Positions 24,266-31,970 of a DNA stretch of 64,000 nucleotides are shown piece after piece. The DNA comes from Levilactobacillus brevis ATCC 14869 = DSM 20054 (GTDB lineage: Bacteria; Bacillota; Bacilli; Lactobacillales; Lactobacillaceae). Both the position numbers and the translations under genes were made by a program. The DNA lies in contig NZ_AZCP01000003.1 of assembly GCF_001433855.1 (NCBI RefSeq), positions 242,239 through 306,238 on the forward strand. The letters are read 5' to 3'. The first letter of the stretch is position 1; each line of letters begins with the position of its first letter. The notes under the pieces are model-generated. The model saw only the letters and a list, made by a program, of their open reading frames with translations. It was not told where the DNA came from and made no database searches.

Positions 24266-25198
24266 ATGGCAAAACGAAAGATTATTTTAGATTGTGATCC
24301 GGGACATGATGACGCGGTGGCGATGCTAATGGCATATGCCCACCCCAGCATTGATTTATTAGGGATTACGATTGTGGCGGGGAACCAAACCTTAGCGAAA
24401 ACGGTCCGCAATGGTTTGAATGTCGCGCAATTATTAGAAATGAACGTTAAAATTTATCCGGGGATGCCACAGCCTTTAGTGCGAGACCAAGTAGTAGCCG
24501 GTAACGTTCACGGAACTACTGGGTTAGATGGTCCCGTCTTTGGCGAATTAAACCGGCAACCAGCAACTAAAAATGGAGTTCAATTCATTATCGATACGTT
24601 GTTAGCTAGTGATGGTGACATTACTTTGGTACCAACCGGACCAATGACTAATATTGCGAGTGCCATGCGTGCGGAGCCACTGATTATTCCTAAGATTAAA
24701 GAAATCGTGATGATGGGTGGGGCCTATGGAACCGGTAATTTTACGCCATCGGCTGAATTTAACATTTACGCTGACCCTGAGGCCGCCAACGTTGTCTTTA
24801 GATCAGGTGTGCCAATCGTCATGATGGGGCTTGATTTGACCAATCAAACCGTTTGTACGCCAGATATCATTGATCGCATGGAAGCGGTTGGTAATAAGGC
24901 GGGGAAACTCTTTGGTGATATGTTGCGGTTTACACTCAAAACGCAGTATGAAGAATTTGGATTGGAAGCCGGGCCAATTCACGATGCCACGACCATTGGG
25001 TATCTAATCGATCCCGATCTCTTTGAAACGCAGGATGAATTTGTGGTGGTCGATATTAACCGGGGGCCTTGTTATGGTCGAACGGTTTGCGATGAAAACA
25101 ACGTTTTAAAGCAACAACCTAACGCCAAGATCGGCCAAAAGATTAATCATGATGGCTTCTTTGACCTGGTTGAAGACTGTATCCGACTGTATTCATAA
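24266..25198 (+). CDS. rihB: Ribonucleoside hydrolase, RihB-like
   Basis: Hydrolyses ribonucleosides, probably uridine and cytidine, to base and ribose in the cytoplasm. The calcium-site motif [11 protein letters not shown] at the N-terminus, [30 protein letters not shown] and the C-terminal HDATTIGYL are those of the IUNH family. The block [20 protein letters not shown] is nearly identical to E. coli RihB. Two adjacent ATG codons (24263, 24266) follow GGGAGG; the second has the better eight-base spacing. The pairing with a YeiL-like regulator supports the RihB assignment over purine-specific paralogues. Confidence 0.92.
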   Translation: MAKRKIILDCDPGHDDAVAMLMAYAHPSIDLLGITIVAGNQTLAKTVRNGLNVAQLLEMNVKIYPGMPQPLVRDQVVAGNVHGTTGLDGPVFGELNRQPATKNGVQFIIDTLLASDGDITLVPTGPMTNIASAMRAEPLIIPKIKEIVMMGGAYGTGNFTPSAEFNIYADPEAANVVFRSGVPIVMMGLDLTNQTVCTPDIIDRMEAVGNKAGKLFGDMLRFTLKTQYEEFGLEAGPIHDATTIGYLIDPDLFETQDEFVVVDINRGPCYGRTVCDENNVLKQQPNAKIGQKINHDGFFDLVEDCIRLYS

Positions 25199-25202
25199 AC
25201 AG

Positions 25203-26285
25203 TTAATCAGTGGTCCTAAAGTAAGGCTCGTCGATGGTTAGTGTCTGTGCGTCCAAATCCACCGTCGCCAATAGTTCGTAAGGTAGGGCGGTGCGGGGAT
25301 AAGCGTGGCCAAAGTTTAGGTTGGTCATGATTGGTAAGTCAAGGTCCTGCGTAACCGTTAAAAGGGCGCGACAATAGTCGGTATAGTACCGTTCGTCTTG
25401 GGGCTTGCCCGTAATAATGGCCCGAACTTCACTTAGAATTCCGGCACATTTAAGATTTTGGAGCATCGTTTGGTAGGCTGCTGGCGTGGGGCATTCTTCA
25501 CTGGTTTCCAAGAACAGAATTTTATCGTGCCATTCACTGGGGCTTGGCATAATGTGATAGTTACGGTTGATGATGGGTTCCTCGGGGTAACGCGTATCGG
25601 TCAGCAGGCTATTAAGACTGTCGATACAGCCGCCCAGTAAGCGTCCCTGTACGTGTCCGGTCCCCCGCAGAACTTCGTACCCCCGGGTTTCGGGATGTTG
25701 AACTCGGGGAGTATCAAGTGCCGCCACCGAAAAGTCGGTGCGTTCTTCATACCACACAGGGCTACTGGTAATCGCGGTGGTTTGGGGATTAGCTAGATAG
25801 TGGGCCCAGGTCTGACGGGTATAGGGTAATAAGTCGGGACCTAACTCGGCTAAGTCATTAAGCAGATTAGGCCCGTAATAGGTGACCAGTCCCAACCGGC
25901 GGAGCATCAAATGATCTACCGTCGTATCAGAGAATCCGGTAAACAACTTGGGATGCTGTTGGACGGCGGTGATGAAGTCGGGGTCATTGAATAGGTAAGG
26001 CGCTAGACGGAAGGTATCTTCGCCACCAATTGCACAGATAATACCGTGAATATGCTCGTCAAGAAAGGCCTGCTTCAAGTCAGCGGCCCGTGCTTCGGGA
26101 TGGGCGTTTAGATAAGCCAAGCCCCGACAGGCATTGGGCATGATGATGGGAATCAAGCCTAGCTCGCGGAGTCGTTGCTGGCCCCGGGTTAATTCATGGG
26201 CCGCGAAGTCTTCGCCAAGAACGCCACTGGACAGGCTGACGATAGCCACCGTATCGCCGGGATGTAATTGAGTTGGTTTTTGCAT
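25203..26285 (-). CDS. Peptidase family S66 (LD-carboxypeptidase/MccF-like)
   Basis: Soluble Ser-Glu-His hydrolase of 360 residues. The nucleophile serine is in FTGFSDTTVDH, the glutamate in FLETSEE and the histidine in NFGHAYPR. The N-terminal LHPGDTVAIVSLSS and CAIGGEDTFRL are also typical. The family contains murein tetrapeptide LD-carboxypeptidases used in cell-wall recycling and MccF proteins that inactivate microcin C-type peptide-nucleotides. The length and the SLNSLLTDTRY region lean to the MccF side, but this is not decisive. It converges on rihB with only four bases between stops and no obvious terminator. Confidence 0.85.
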   Translation of the reverse strand: MQKPTQLHPGDTVAIVSLSSGVLGEDFAAHELTRGQQRLRELGLIPIIMPNACRGLAYLNAHPEARAADLKQAFLDEHIHGIICAIGGEDTFRLAPYLFNDPDFITAVQQHPKLFTGFSDTTVDHLMLRRLGLVTYYGPNLLNDLAELGPDLLPYTRQTWAHYLANPQTTAITSSPVWYEERTDFSVAALDTPRVQHPETRGYEVLRGTGHVQGRLLGGCIDSLNSLLTDTRYPEEPIINRNYHIMPSPSEWHDKILFLETSEECPTPAAYQTMLQNLKCAGILSEVRAIITGKPQDERYYTDYCRALLTVTQDLDLPIMTNLNFGHAYPRTALPYELLATVDLDAQTLTIDEPYFRTTD

Positions 26286-26421
26286 AACAATCCCTCCAAA
26301 CCATTAAATTGGTGTTAATTCTACACGTCTGCGGGGATTCTTCAATGGTTACTAAAAAGTGCCTACTCCCCAAAAGGTCTTTTAGTGGTTAAAATGGAAG
26401 AAAACGCTGGGAGGTTATTTT

Positions 26422-26808
26422 GTGAAGAAGTCATACAACAATGGTGTCGAGGCAACGCTCGGTGTGATTAGTGGTAAATGGAAACCCCAACTCTTATGCC
26501 ATCTCGGTAATCGGCCGCAACGGACGTGTGATTTGCGCCAGAAGCTTCCCGCTATTTCGCAAAAGGTCTTAACCCAGCAACTACGTGAGTTGGAAAGTGA
26601 TGGTGTGATCGTCCGTCATATTTATGGGGATCGCGCGCCGTTCAAAGTGGTCTATGCATTGACAGACTTGGGCCGATCTTTAGGCCAAATCCTTGTGCAG
26701 ATGTCGGTGTGGGGAGAACAACGAGCTAGTGAGGTGCCAGATATGGAAATTAGAAACGGGCACAGTGGATTCAATCAAATTTTAAACCAACCAACGGAGG
26801 CACTTTAA
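26422..26808 (+). CDS. HxlR-family transcriptional regulator
   Basis: Winged-helix regulator of 128 residues with the typical HxlR opening GVISGKWKPQLLCHLGNRPQRTCDLRQKLPAISQKVLTQQL seen as KWKPQLLCHL and ISQKVLTQQLRELE. Start GTG with GGGAGG upstream. It precedes a second short HxlR-like protein and an Old Yellow Enzyme, so it may sense electrophiles and control the reductase. An inverted pair ACTAAAAAG/CTTTTAGT around 26351-26386 may be its operator. Its stop codon lies inside the terminator hairpin, so full-length translation would melt the terminator stem. Confidence 0.85.
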   Translation: MKKSYNNGVEATLGVISGKWKPQLLCHLGNRPQRTCDLRQKLPAISQKVLTQQLRELESDGVIVRHIYGDRAPFKVVYALTDLGRSLGQILVQMSVWGEQRASEVPDMEIRNGHSGFNQILNQPTEAL

Positions 26809-26825
26809 AGTGCCTTCTTTTTTTT
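26798..26825 (+). terminator. Terminator overlapping the HxlR stop codon
   Basis: AGGCACTTTAAAGTGCCT is a perfect 18-bp palindrome followed by TCTTTTTTTT. The TAA stop (26806-26808) is within it. Confidence 0.8.
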
Positions 26826-26869
26826 GAGGTTATGGGCGGGTATGCTAGGTCTTGTTAAGGAGGTGGCCG

Positions 26870-27157
26870 ATGGAACCAACAATCCATGGATTACAAGAGA
26901 TTCAAGCGTTGATCAGTAGCCCGGTGCAGTGGCAGGTTTTACTACAGCTGAGCGAGTATCCCGTGACAACGCGTGATTTACGACAACGCGTGACCAGTGG
27001 TTGTTTGCCATGGGCCTTACTCCGACTGTGGCAGCACCAACTCATTTGGCGGCGAGCCGATGAGCAGTGGGCATTGACGGCCACTGGGGCAACGTTACGA
27101 CCAATTTTACAGGCAATTCAAACGTGTACAGACCAGAAAGGTGGAACTAACTCATGA
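26870..27157 (+). CDS. Short HxlR/ArsR-like winged-helix protein
   Basis: Protein of 95 residues with a possible winged-helix region (WQVLLQLSEYPVTTRDLRQRVTSGCLPWALLRLWQH seen as TTRDLRQRV and LTATGATLRPIL). It is smaller than normal HxlR proteins and lacks the clear KW-start motif. ATG 26870 with AAGGAGG six bases upstream. It overlaps the next gene by four bases (ATGA), which indicates a co-regulated pair with the oxidoreductase. It may be a diverged second regulator formed by duplication of the preceding gene. DNA binding is inferred only. Confidence 0.65.
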   Translation: MEPTIHGLQEIQALISSPVQWQVLLQLSEYPVTTRDLRQRVTSGCLPWALLRLWQHQLIWRRADEQWALTATGATLRPILQAIQTCTDQKGGTNS

Positions 27158-28344
27158 CGTACCAATTTATGCAACCTTATACTTTTAAGAACGGTGTGAC
27201 CCTGAAGAACCGGATGGTGATGTCGCCAACGACCACCATGTCCAGCTTCTACGATGGGCATGTCACCAACGATGAGATTAAGTTTTATGATGTGCGGGCA
27301 GGTGGCCCTGGGATGATTATTGGCGAGGTTGCTAACGTTATCGCGAGTGGTAAGGGGTTCGAAGGCGAACTGTCGATTGCCGATGATGGGGATATTGACG
27401 GGCTCAGTCGGCTAGCTAATGCTATGAAGCGTGGCGGCACGAAGGCGATCCTGCAGATTTTCCATGCGGGTCGTAAGTCTAACGATAGTATCTTGCGGGG
27501 GGAACAGCCGGTTAGTGCCAGTGCAGTTAAGGCCGTCTTTCCACCCGACTCACAGACACCGCGTGAGCTGACGGCTGCCGAAATTGATGAGATTATTGTG
27601 GCTTTTGGTGAAGCGACACGGCGAGCAATTGCCGCTGGATTCGATGGTGTTGAACTGCATGGAGCCAATACCTATTTACTACAGCAGTTCTTCTCCCCTA
27701 ATTCAAATCGCCGGACGGACAAATGGGGTGGCGACCGTGACGCACGAATGGGTTTTGCCAAGGCCGTCATTGCCAGTTCACAGCAGGCCATTGATACGTA
27801 CGCTGATCGGCCGTTCCTACTAGGTTACCGAATTTCACCAGAAGAAATCGAAACACCGGGGATTCGTTTGGCTGATAGCTTAGCCTTTGTCGATATGTTG
27901 GGCGATTCCACAGTCGATTACGTGCATACCTCAATGGGCTCTGCACACCGGACGTCGCTAAATGATAAGACGGATCACGAACCAATTCTGAAGCAATTGG
28001 TCCAACAGTTAGCTGGTCGTAAGCCACTGATTGGGGTGGGCTCGGTTGAAAAGCCTACCGATGCGGAAGCGGTCTTGGAAATGGGTGCTGATTTAGTTGC
28101 CATGGGGCGTGAATTTATTCGGGAACCCCAGTGGGTTGAAAAGATTGTGGATGGTGATGAGGCCAGCATTCGCTACCAAATTTCACCGTCAGAACTTGAT
28201 GAATTAGCCATTCCACGGGCCATGCAGGATTACTTGAAAGGGGCCTTCTATTCAGTGATGCACTTTACCACTGATCCGAATGTCGCCGTTGATTATCAAA
28301 ATGAAGCGGCGCCAATGGAGGGTTTTGAAAAGAAGATGTCTTAG
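27154..28344 (+). CDS. NADH:flavin oxidoreductase, Old Yellow Enzyme family
   Basis: FMN-dependent ene-reductase of 396 residues with a TIM-barrel. Visible are LKNRMVMSPTTT at the flavin end, the substrate-site histidine motif ILQIFHAGRKS, AGFDGVELHGANTYLLQQF, FSPNSNRRTDKWGG and the FMN-phosphate region (LIGVGSVEKP, DLVAMGREFIREP). It reduces activated alkenes such as quinones or enones, presumably in electrophile detoxification. Start overlaps the stop of the short winged-helix gene. Being in an HxlR operon fits induction by reactive compounds. Confidence 0.9.
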   Translation: MTYQFMQPYTFKNGVTLKNRMVMSPTTTMSSFYDGHVTNDEIKFYDVRAGGPGMIIGEVANVIASGKGFEGELSIADDGDIDGLSRLANAMKRGGTKAILQIFHAGRKSNDSILRGEQPVSASAVKAVFPPDSQTPRELTAAEIDEIIVAFGEATRRAIAAGFDGVELHGANTYLLQQFFSPNSNRRTDKWGGDRDARMGFAKAVIASSQQAIDTYADRPFLLGYRISPEEIETPGIRLADSLAFVDMLGDSTVDYVHTSMGSAHRTSLNDKTDHEPILKQLVQQLAGRKPLIGVGSVEKPTDAEAVLEMGADLVAMGREFIREPQWVEKIVDGDEASIRYQISPSELDELAIPRAMQDYLKGAFYSVMHFTTDPNVAVDYQNEAAPMEGFEKKMS

Positions 28345-28370
28345 GACTTAGTGACATCTGTAAATACCAT

Positions 28371-28400
28371 AAAAGGGCTGTGCAGTCGCACAGTCCTTTT
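28371..28400. terminator. Bidirectional terminator
   Basis: Stem AAAAGGGCTGTGC/GCACAGTCCTTTT (one G-T pair) between convergent genes. Confidence 0.85.
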
Positions 28401-28402
28401 TG

Positions 28403-28933
28403 TTAGCTAATCGTGGCGTGATACCGATTGATGACGGACTTAGAAGCTTGAATAAGCTGATCACGTTGAGGCATCGGGTCATGAAAAATGAGGTCAAATT
28501 GGGGATCTTTAGGTTTGATCTGATTGACACCATAGGCCAGACTGTTGGCCGGAACATCTTTAGTAATAATAGCACCGGCGCCGATGACGGCCTGAGCCCC
28601 GATAATGACAGGACCAAGAATCTTGGCACCATCAGCGACCACAACCTGCTCGCCAAGTACCGGATTACCCAGATTCTCCCACTGATTTGTTAGGCGGTTA
28701 AATTTTTGGTTAGAACCGATCGTGACATTCTGAAAAATAACAACTCCGGCACAGAGCTTAGCAGCAATGACAATACTACCGCGAGCGTGATGGGCAAACT
28801 GAACACTAGGGTCGATTTCAAGGCAATTGATTTCACAGTTGTAGCGTTGTTCAAGCATAAGGGCGGCCTGACGTTGCAGGTCGGGATCGGTTGAAAAGCA
28901 GTTTTGGTTAAGTAGTTCTTTAAAAGTTGGCAT
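28403..28933 (-). CDS. Hexapeptide-repeat (left-handed beta-helix) acyltransferase, CysE-like
   Basis: Protein of 176 residues whose middle is a left-handed beta-helix: repeated IVIAAK, VVIFQNVTIGSN, VVVADGAKILGPVIIGAQAVIGAGAIITKDVP. An insertion NQKFNRLTNQWENLG before the second half of the helix is typical of serine acetyltransferase-like proteins. The N-terminal helical domain is shorter than in CysE. Likely acetyl-CoA-dependent; the acceptor is unknown. It is the last gene of a MarR-controlled minus-strand unit, 18 bp after the MDR gene. No sulphur-metabolism genes are adjacent. Confidence 0.75.
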   Translation of the reverse strand: MPTFKELLNQNCFSTDPDLQRQAALMLEQRYNCEINCLEIDPSVQFAHHARGSIVIAAKLCAGVVIFQNVTIGSNQKFNRLTNQWENLGNPVLGEQVVVADGAKILGPVIIGAQAVIGAGAIITKDVPANSLAYGVNQIKPKDPQFDLIFHDPMPQRDQLIQASKSVINRYHATIS

Positions 28934-28951
28934 AATTTTAAGTCCTTTCGG

Positions 28952-29857
28952 TTAGTGACGTAAATCGACGAGTACTCGTCCACGACTATGCGTATCTTTA
29001 GCGTAGTGTTGGGCGAGTTGGGTATCCATGAAAGTAAAGCTTCTGTCAATGGGTAGCTGTAGTTTTTGCTCGGTGACGTCTTGAATGAAGTGCTGATAAA
29101 TAAGGGGATCAAAGTCCTCGTGGACAAACGTGAAGGGGACGGTTAATTCAGTGGACTGTAGGGCAATGGACACGATTTCAGCAGGGTGTTGGGTGGCACT
29201 TAGTTGCTGTAATAGTCGAGGTGATCCAGCGATATCGACAAGTAATCTTCGGCCGGTCGTTGTTTTAACGTGATTGGCTAGGTAGCAAGGAAAGTCGGGA
29301 AGAATGTGATGAAAATAGGCTTGGCTGGCGGGACTGACAATAGGCGTTAGTCCTGGGTAGGCTGGGCCAAGTAATTGGCAAAGGATGAGGCCGATGACGG
29401 AATTGGCGCCGGTCATCATAATTTGGTCACTCGGATGTTGTTTAATGAAGTTGGCTAAGACTAAGGCGGTTCCGGGACCGGCCGTTAGTGTAGCCGCCGC
29501 CTCATTGGACAGCGTGTCTGGCAGTGGGAAGAGCCAGTCTGGATTGGTATTGCAGATGACCTCTTGATAAGAGCCTTGCGGGTGCATGACCAGCACGCGT
29601 TGGTTTAGCAACTGTTGGTCCCGGTGCTGACCAACGGCAATTACCGTGCCGACACCGCCAATACCGATGACTCGGGGAAGCTGTGCCGCCTGTTCAGCGG
29701 TTGCGTGAAGATTAGTTTCTTTATGCCAGTCACTGGGAACCACTGGCAGAGTTTCCATGGCAATTAAGACTCCTTCGGCGATTAAATGTGGTCGCGGCCG
29801 CTGGCCGACAGTTAGGCCGTCGATTCCTGTAAAGTTATGTTGGATAATAGCTAACAT
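28952..29857 (-). CDS. Zinc-independent MDR (quinone oxidoreductase-like) protein
   Basis: Medium-chain dehydrogenase/reductase of 301 residues, shorter than the 330-340 usual. It lacks zinc-ligand motifs and has a weak nucleotide-binding motif TGANSVIGLILCQLL where GxGxxG is usual. The N-terminal half has GIGGVGTVIAVG, as in GroES-like domains. It probably reduces quinones or enones with NADPH, although the unusual dinucleotide loop leaves this open. Its promoter overlaps two GGAAACAA elements shared with the adjacent marR gene, so it is probably the MarR target. AAGGAG before ATG. Confidence 0.7.
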   Translation of the reverse strand: MLAIIQHNFTGIDGLTVGQRPRPHLIAEGVLIAMETLPVVPSDWHKETNLHATAEQAAQLPRVIGIGGVGTVIAVGQHRDQQLLNQRVLVMHPQGSYQEVICNTNPDWLFPLPDTLSNEAAATLTAGPGTALVLANFIKQHPSDQIMMTGANSVIGLILCQLLGPAYPGLTPIVSPASQAYFHHILPDFPCYLANHVKTTTGRRLLVDIAGSPRLLQQLSATQHPAEIVSIALQSTELTVPFTFVHEDFDPLIYQHFIQDVTEQKLQLPIDRSFTFMDTQLAQHYAKDTHSRGRVLVDLRH

Positions 29858-29883
29858 GATATGCTCCTTATTAATGTTGTAAT

Positions 29884-29918
29884 GGAAACAATAATAACAC
29901 GTTTTGTTTCCTTGTCAA
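29884..29918 (-). promoter_or_regulatory. MDR promoter with MarR operator
   Basis: Minus strand: TTGACA (29913-29918), 16 bp, TATTAT (29891-29896). GGAAACAA sits in the spacer and its inverse TTGTTTCC directly after the -10 box, forming an inverted repeat of eight-base arms. Confidence 0.7.
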
Positions 29919-29932
29919 CAAAAAATAGATAA

Positions 29933-29966
29933 AAAAATAGTCCCCAGTTAAACTGGCGACTATTTT
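29933..29966 (-). terminator. Terminator at the 3' end of marR
   Basis: AAAAATAGTC and GACTATTTTT pair around an inner CCAGTTAAACTGG stem. It overlaps the TAG stop of marR. Confidence 0.75.
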
Positions 29967-30412
29967 TGCTGCTCAACTTGTTGATCCAGAAACTGATTGT
30001 ATTCGTGAAGAAAATTGAGTGTAGCTGCGACTTCCTGAGGATTTTCATCAAAAACGGGCATATCTCGCTGCATAAACTGCCGGGTAAGTCGTTCATGTGT
30101 GGCAAAGATTGTTTGCCCCTGTTGAGTGAGCTGAAAATAAGTTTCCTTTTGATTGTCAGGCTTTTGATAGCGTGTAATTAATCCCCGGTCGATAAGACGC
30201 TTGGTCATTTTGCTGACAGCGCCTCGGGTTACGTAGAGTGCATCGGCAATGGTTGTGGCGTTCGTATCAGGATGCTGACCGATGAATTCAATGGTGTGGA
30301 CCTCGGCGGCTTTATAGCCCTTTAAGGCCACCTTGAGTTGGTCACGACTTAAAAATGATAGCTTATCCATTAATTGATTAAGTTCAGCCAGAAATTGAAT
30401 TTGCGTATCCAT
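29960..30412 (-). CDS. MarR-family transcriptional regulator
   Basis: Regulator of 150 residues with a winged helix (TNATTIADALYVTRGAVSKMTKRLIDRGLITRYQKPDNQKE seen as YVTRGAVSKMTKRL and wing KPDNQKETYF). ATG 30412 follows GGAGGAG; the open frame extends 14 codons further without support. It precedes the MDR and acyltransferase genes on the same strand. The eight-base element GGAAACAA occurs in its own promoter spacer and twice at the MDR promoter, which suggests autorepression and control of the downstream pair. The ligand is unknown, probably a phenolic or oxidant. Confidence 0.87.
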   Translation of the reverse strand: MDTQIQFLAELNQLMDKLSFLSRDQLKVALKGYKAAEVHTIEFIGQHPDTNATTIADALYVTRGAVSKMTKRLIDRGLITRYQKPDNQKETYFQLTQQGQTIFATHERLTRQFMQRDMPVFDENPQEVAATLNFLHEYNQFLDQQVEQQK

Positions 30413-30439
30413 AAGAACTCCTCCGTTTCGACAGCTCCT

Positions 30440-30468
30440 ATTATAACAGGGCATTGTTTCCGACTCAA
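30440..30468 (-). promoter_or_regulatory. marR promoter
   Basis: Minus strand: TTGAGT, 17 bp, TATAAT, with GGAAACAA (30454-30461) in the spacer, the same word as at the MDR promoter. Confidence 0.7.
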
Positions 30469-30518
30469 CAATGTGCTGATTAGGTTAATGGACAGTAGCC
30501 AATAATACTTGTCGAGAT

Positions 30519-30564
30519 AAAAAACGCGCTCTTCCAGACTAATTACCGGAAGAGCGCGTTTTTT
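30519..30564. terminator. Strong terminator between merR and marR
   Basis: AAAACGCGCTCTTCC/GGAAGAGCGCGTTTT, perfect stem of at least 15 bp with T runs on both strands. It ends the minus-strand merR transcript. Confidence 0.88.
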
Positions 30565-30601
30565 AGATGTGAAATCAAAATTTGGTGAAGTGATCGCTAG
30601 A

Positions 30602-31024
30602 CTAAGCCGTTTGGTCAGCCGAGTCTTCACGGAGATTCGAGGGGACAAAGCTATCGGGTTCATGACTCTCCATGATCTGAGCGTAATGATCGACCTTGAA
30701 GTTAATCGTCGACAAATGTTTCTGTAAATCCGAGATTTCGCTCAAAGTGCGCTCCTGTTGGGCCTTCATCATGTCGTAGCGTTCAGGAACGGTTGTTTCA
30801 CCTTCCTGAACCAAGTCTAAGTAGTGTTGAATGCGTTCAACCGGCATTCCAGTGGCTCGTAGGCAAACAATGATGTTCAACCATTCTAAGTCATCGTCAC
30901 TAAAAACCCGATTATTATTCTCATCGCGTTGGACGAACGGCAACATACCGTGGTCATGGTAGTAGCGAATACTATAGGTCGAAATGCCCATTTTTTGGGC
31001 AACTTCGTGAATCGTATAGGACAT
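30602..31024 (-). CDS. MerR-family transcriptional regulator
   Basis: Regulator of 140 residues: MerR winged helix (YTIHEVAQKMGISTYSIRYYHDHGMLPF), a dimerisation coiled coil (residues about 80-115) and a short C-terminal tail without the cysteines of metal sensors. It resembles the TipAL/AdhR-like aldehyde- or drug-responsive group. It is divergent from a gene of unknown function at 31195. A dyad GAGTTAG-N7-CTAACTC in front of it is the likely operator. AAAGGAGG precedes the ATG. Confidence 0.87.
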   Translation of the reverse strand: MSYTIHEVAQKMGISTYSIRYYHDHGMLPFVQRDENNNRVFSDDDLEWLNIIVCLRATGMPVERIQHYLDLVQEGETTVPERYDMMKAQQERTLSEISDLQKHLSTINFKVDHYAQIMESHEPDSFVPSNLREDSADQTA

Positions 31025-31043
31025 GGCGGGTCCTCCTTTAAAT

Positions 31044-31064
31044 GAGTTAGCGTTCCACTAACTC
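31044..31064. promoter_or_regulatory. Putative MerR operator
   Basis: GAGTTAG, seven bases, CTAACTC: perfect seven-base arms, 20 bp before the merR start. Confidence 0.55.
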
Positions 31065-31194
31065 GAAGTGTTAAGCTATATAGTACTCGGAATTTGCGGA
31101 CGTCGCAAGAATTTGTCTCCGGTAATCAACAAATGAGTTGCCTTCAAGTTGGTCGAAGGGGGTACACTCAGCATAGGTTAAGGAGGTGACGATG

Positions 31195-31848
31195 ATGCGG
31201 CAATTTAATAGCCAACTAGCCGGGGCAGATTTTGTCCCGTTAGGCGAGTGGACCCCGCAACCGCAGACGTTGTTGCCGGCTTTTAGCTGGGAGGCCCGCG
31301 ACCTACTCGTAGTGGACGACGCGACCGACGAGATGCAAATCATCGCGCAGGCTGATCCAGCACAGTTACTTGATCGGCTGGGAGGCACCATTTATAGCCG
31401 ATTGAATGACCAACTGACACGAGCCTTGGCGCCAAGGCCGTTACCGACAGCCCGATATCTCCTGTTAGATCTGGCGATGTTGAGTCACGCAACCCCACAA
31501 GCAACGGTGGCTGGTCTGATGGGGTTGGCAGTGGTCACGGCTAAGGGGCAAGCGTTCACCAGTACCGCCTTGTCAGGAGTGGTGAGTCAGACAGTCTGCT
31601 GGTTGCGAGAAACGGGCCTCACTGAACACCAGTTGTTCCAACCCATTGGCGAGGCCACTTTACGCCGCTTATACCAGCAATTGTTCCAACAGCCCGCAGC
31701 TTGCGATCAGCAACGACCGTGCCATACTCGTGCAGAGAAGTTAACGCATGATACGGTTGCCTTACTACAAGGGCAAATTCAAACGCTAAAGTTGCCAGTA
31801 TCATGGCAGTTATTACGGGCGGCCTCATTGGAGCAAACGGTGAAGTAA
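31195..31848 (+). CDS. Protein of unknown function
   Basis: I do not recognise this protein. It has 217 residues from ATG 31195 (AAGGAGG eight bases upstream; ATG 31192 is an alternative). It is soluble, rich in Gln, Leu, Ala and Thr, and probably mostly helical, with no signal peptide or membrane helix. A segment near residue 170 has two cysteines spaced CDQQRPC. It is divergent from a MerR regulator and could be its target. Ended by a strong terminator. Confidence 0.6.
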   Translation: MRQFNSQLAGADFVPLGEWTPQPQTLLPAFSWEARDLLVVDDATDEMQIIAQADPAQLLDRLGGTIYSRLNDQLTRALAPRPLPTARYLLLDLAMLSHATPQATVAGLMGLAVVTAKGQAFTSTALSGVVSQTVCWLRETGLTEHQLFQPIGEATLRRLYQQLFQQPAACDQQRPCHTRAEKLTHDTVALLQGQIQTLKLPVSWQLLRAASLEQTVK

Positions 31849-31900
31849 CTAGTGCGCTATTTGTGAGTGATCTAGGACTGTTTTAAAATAAAACCAATAT

Positions 31901-31950
31901 AAAAAGCGATGGGACCATCCGTAATATTAGGAGTGGTCTCATCGCTTTTT
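31901..31950. terminator. Bidirectional terminator
   Basis: AAAAAGCGATGGGACCA pairs with TGGTCTCATCGCTTTTT (one mismatch), between convergent genes. Confidence 0.88.
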
Positions 31951-31970
31951 ATGCGACTAGCAAATAATCT

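Noticed and set aside
26870-27157. Second HxlR-like gene as a pseudogene fragment
   Set aside because: It has a good ribosome-binding site, an intact frame and an ATGA overlap with the next gene, so it is more likely a short functional protein.
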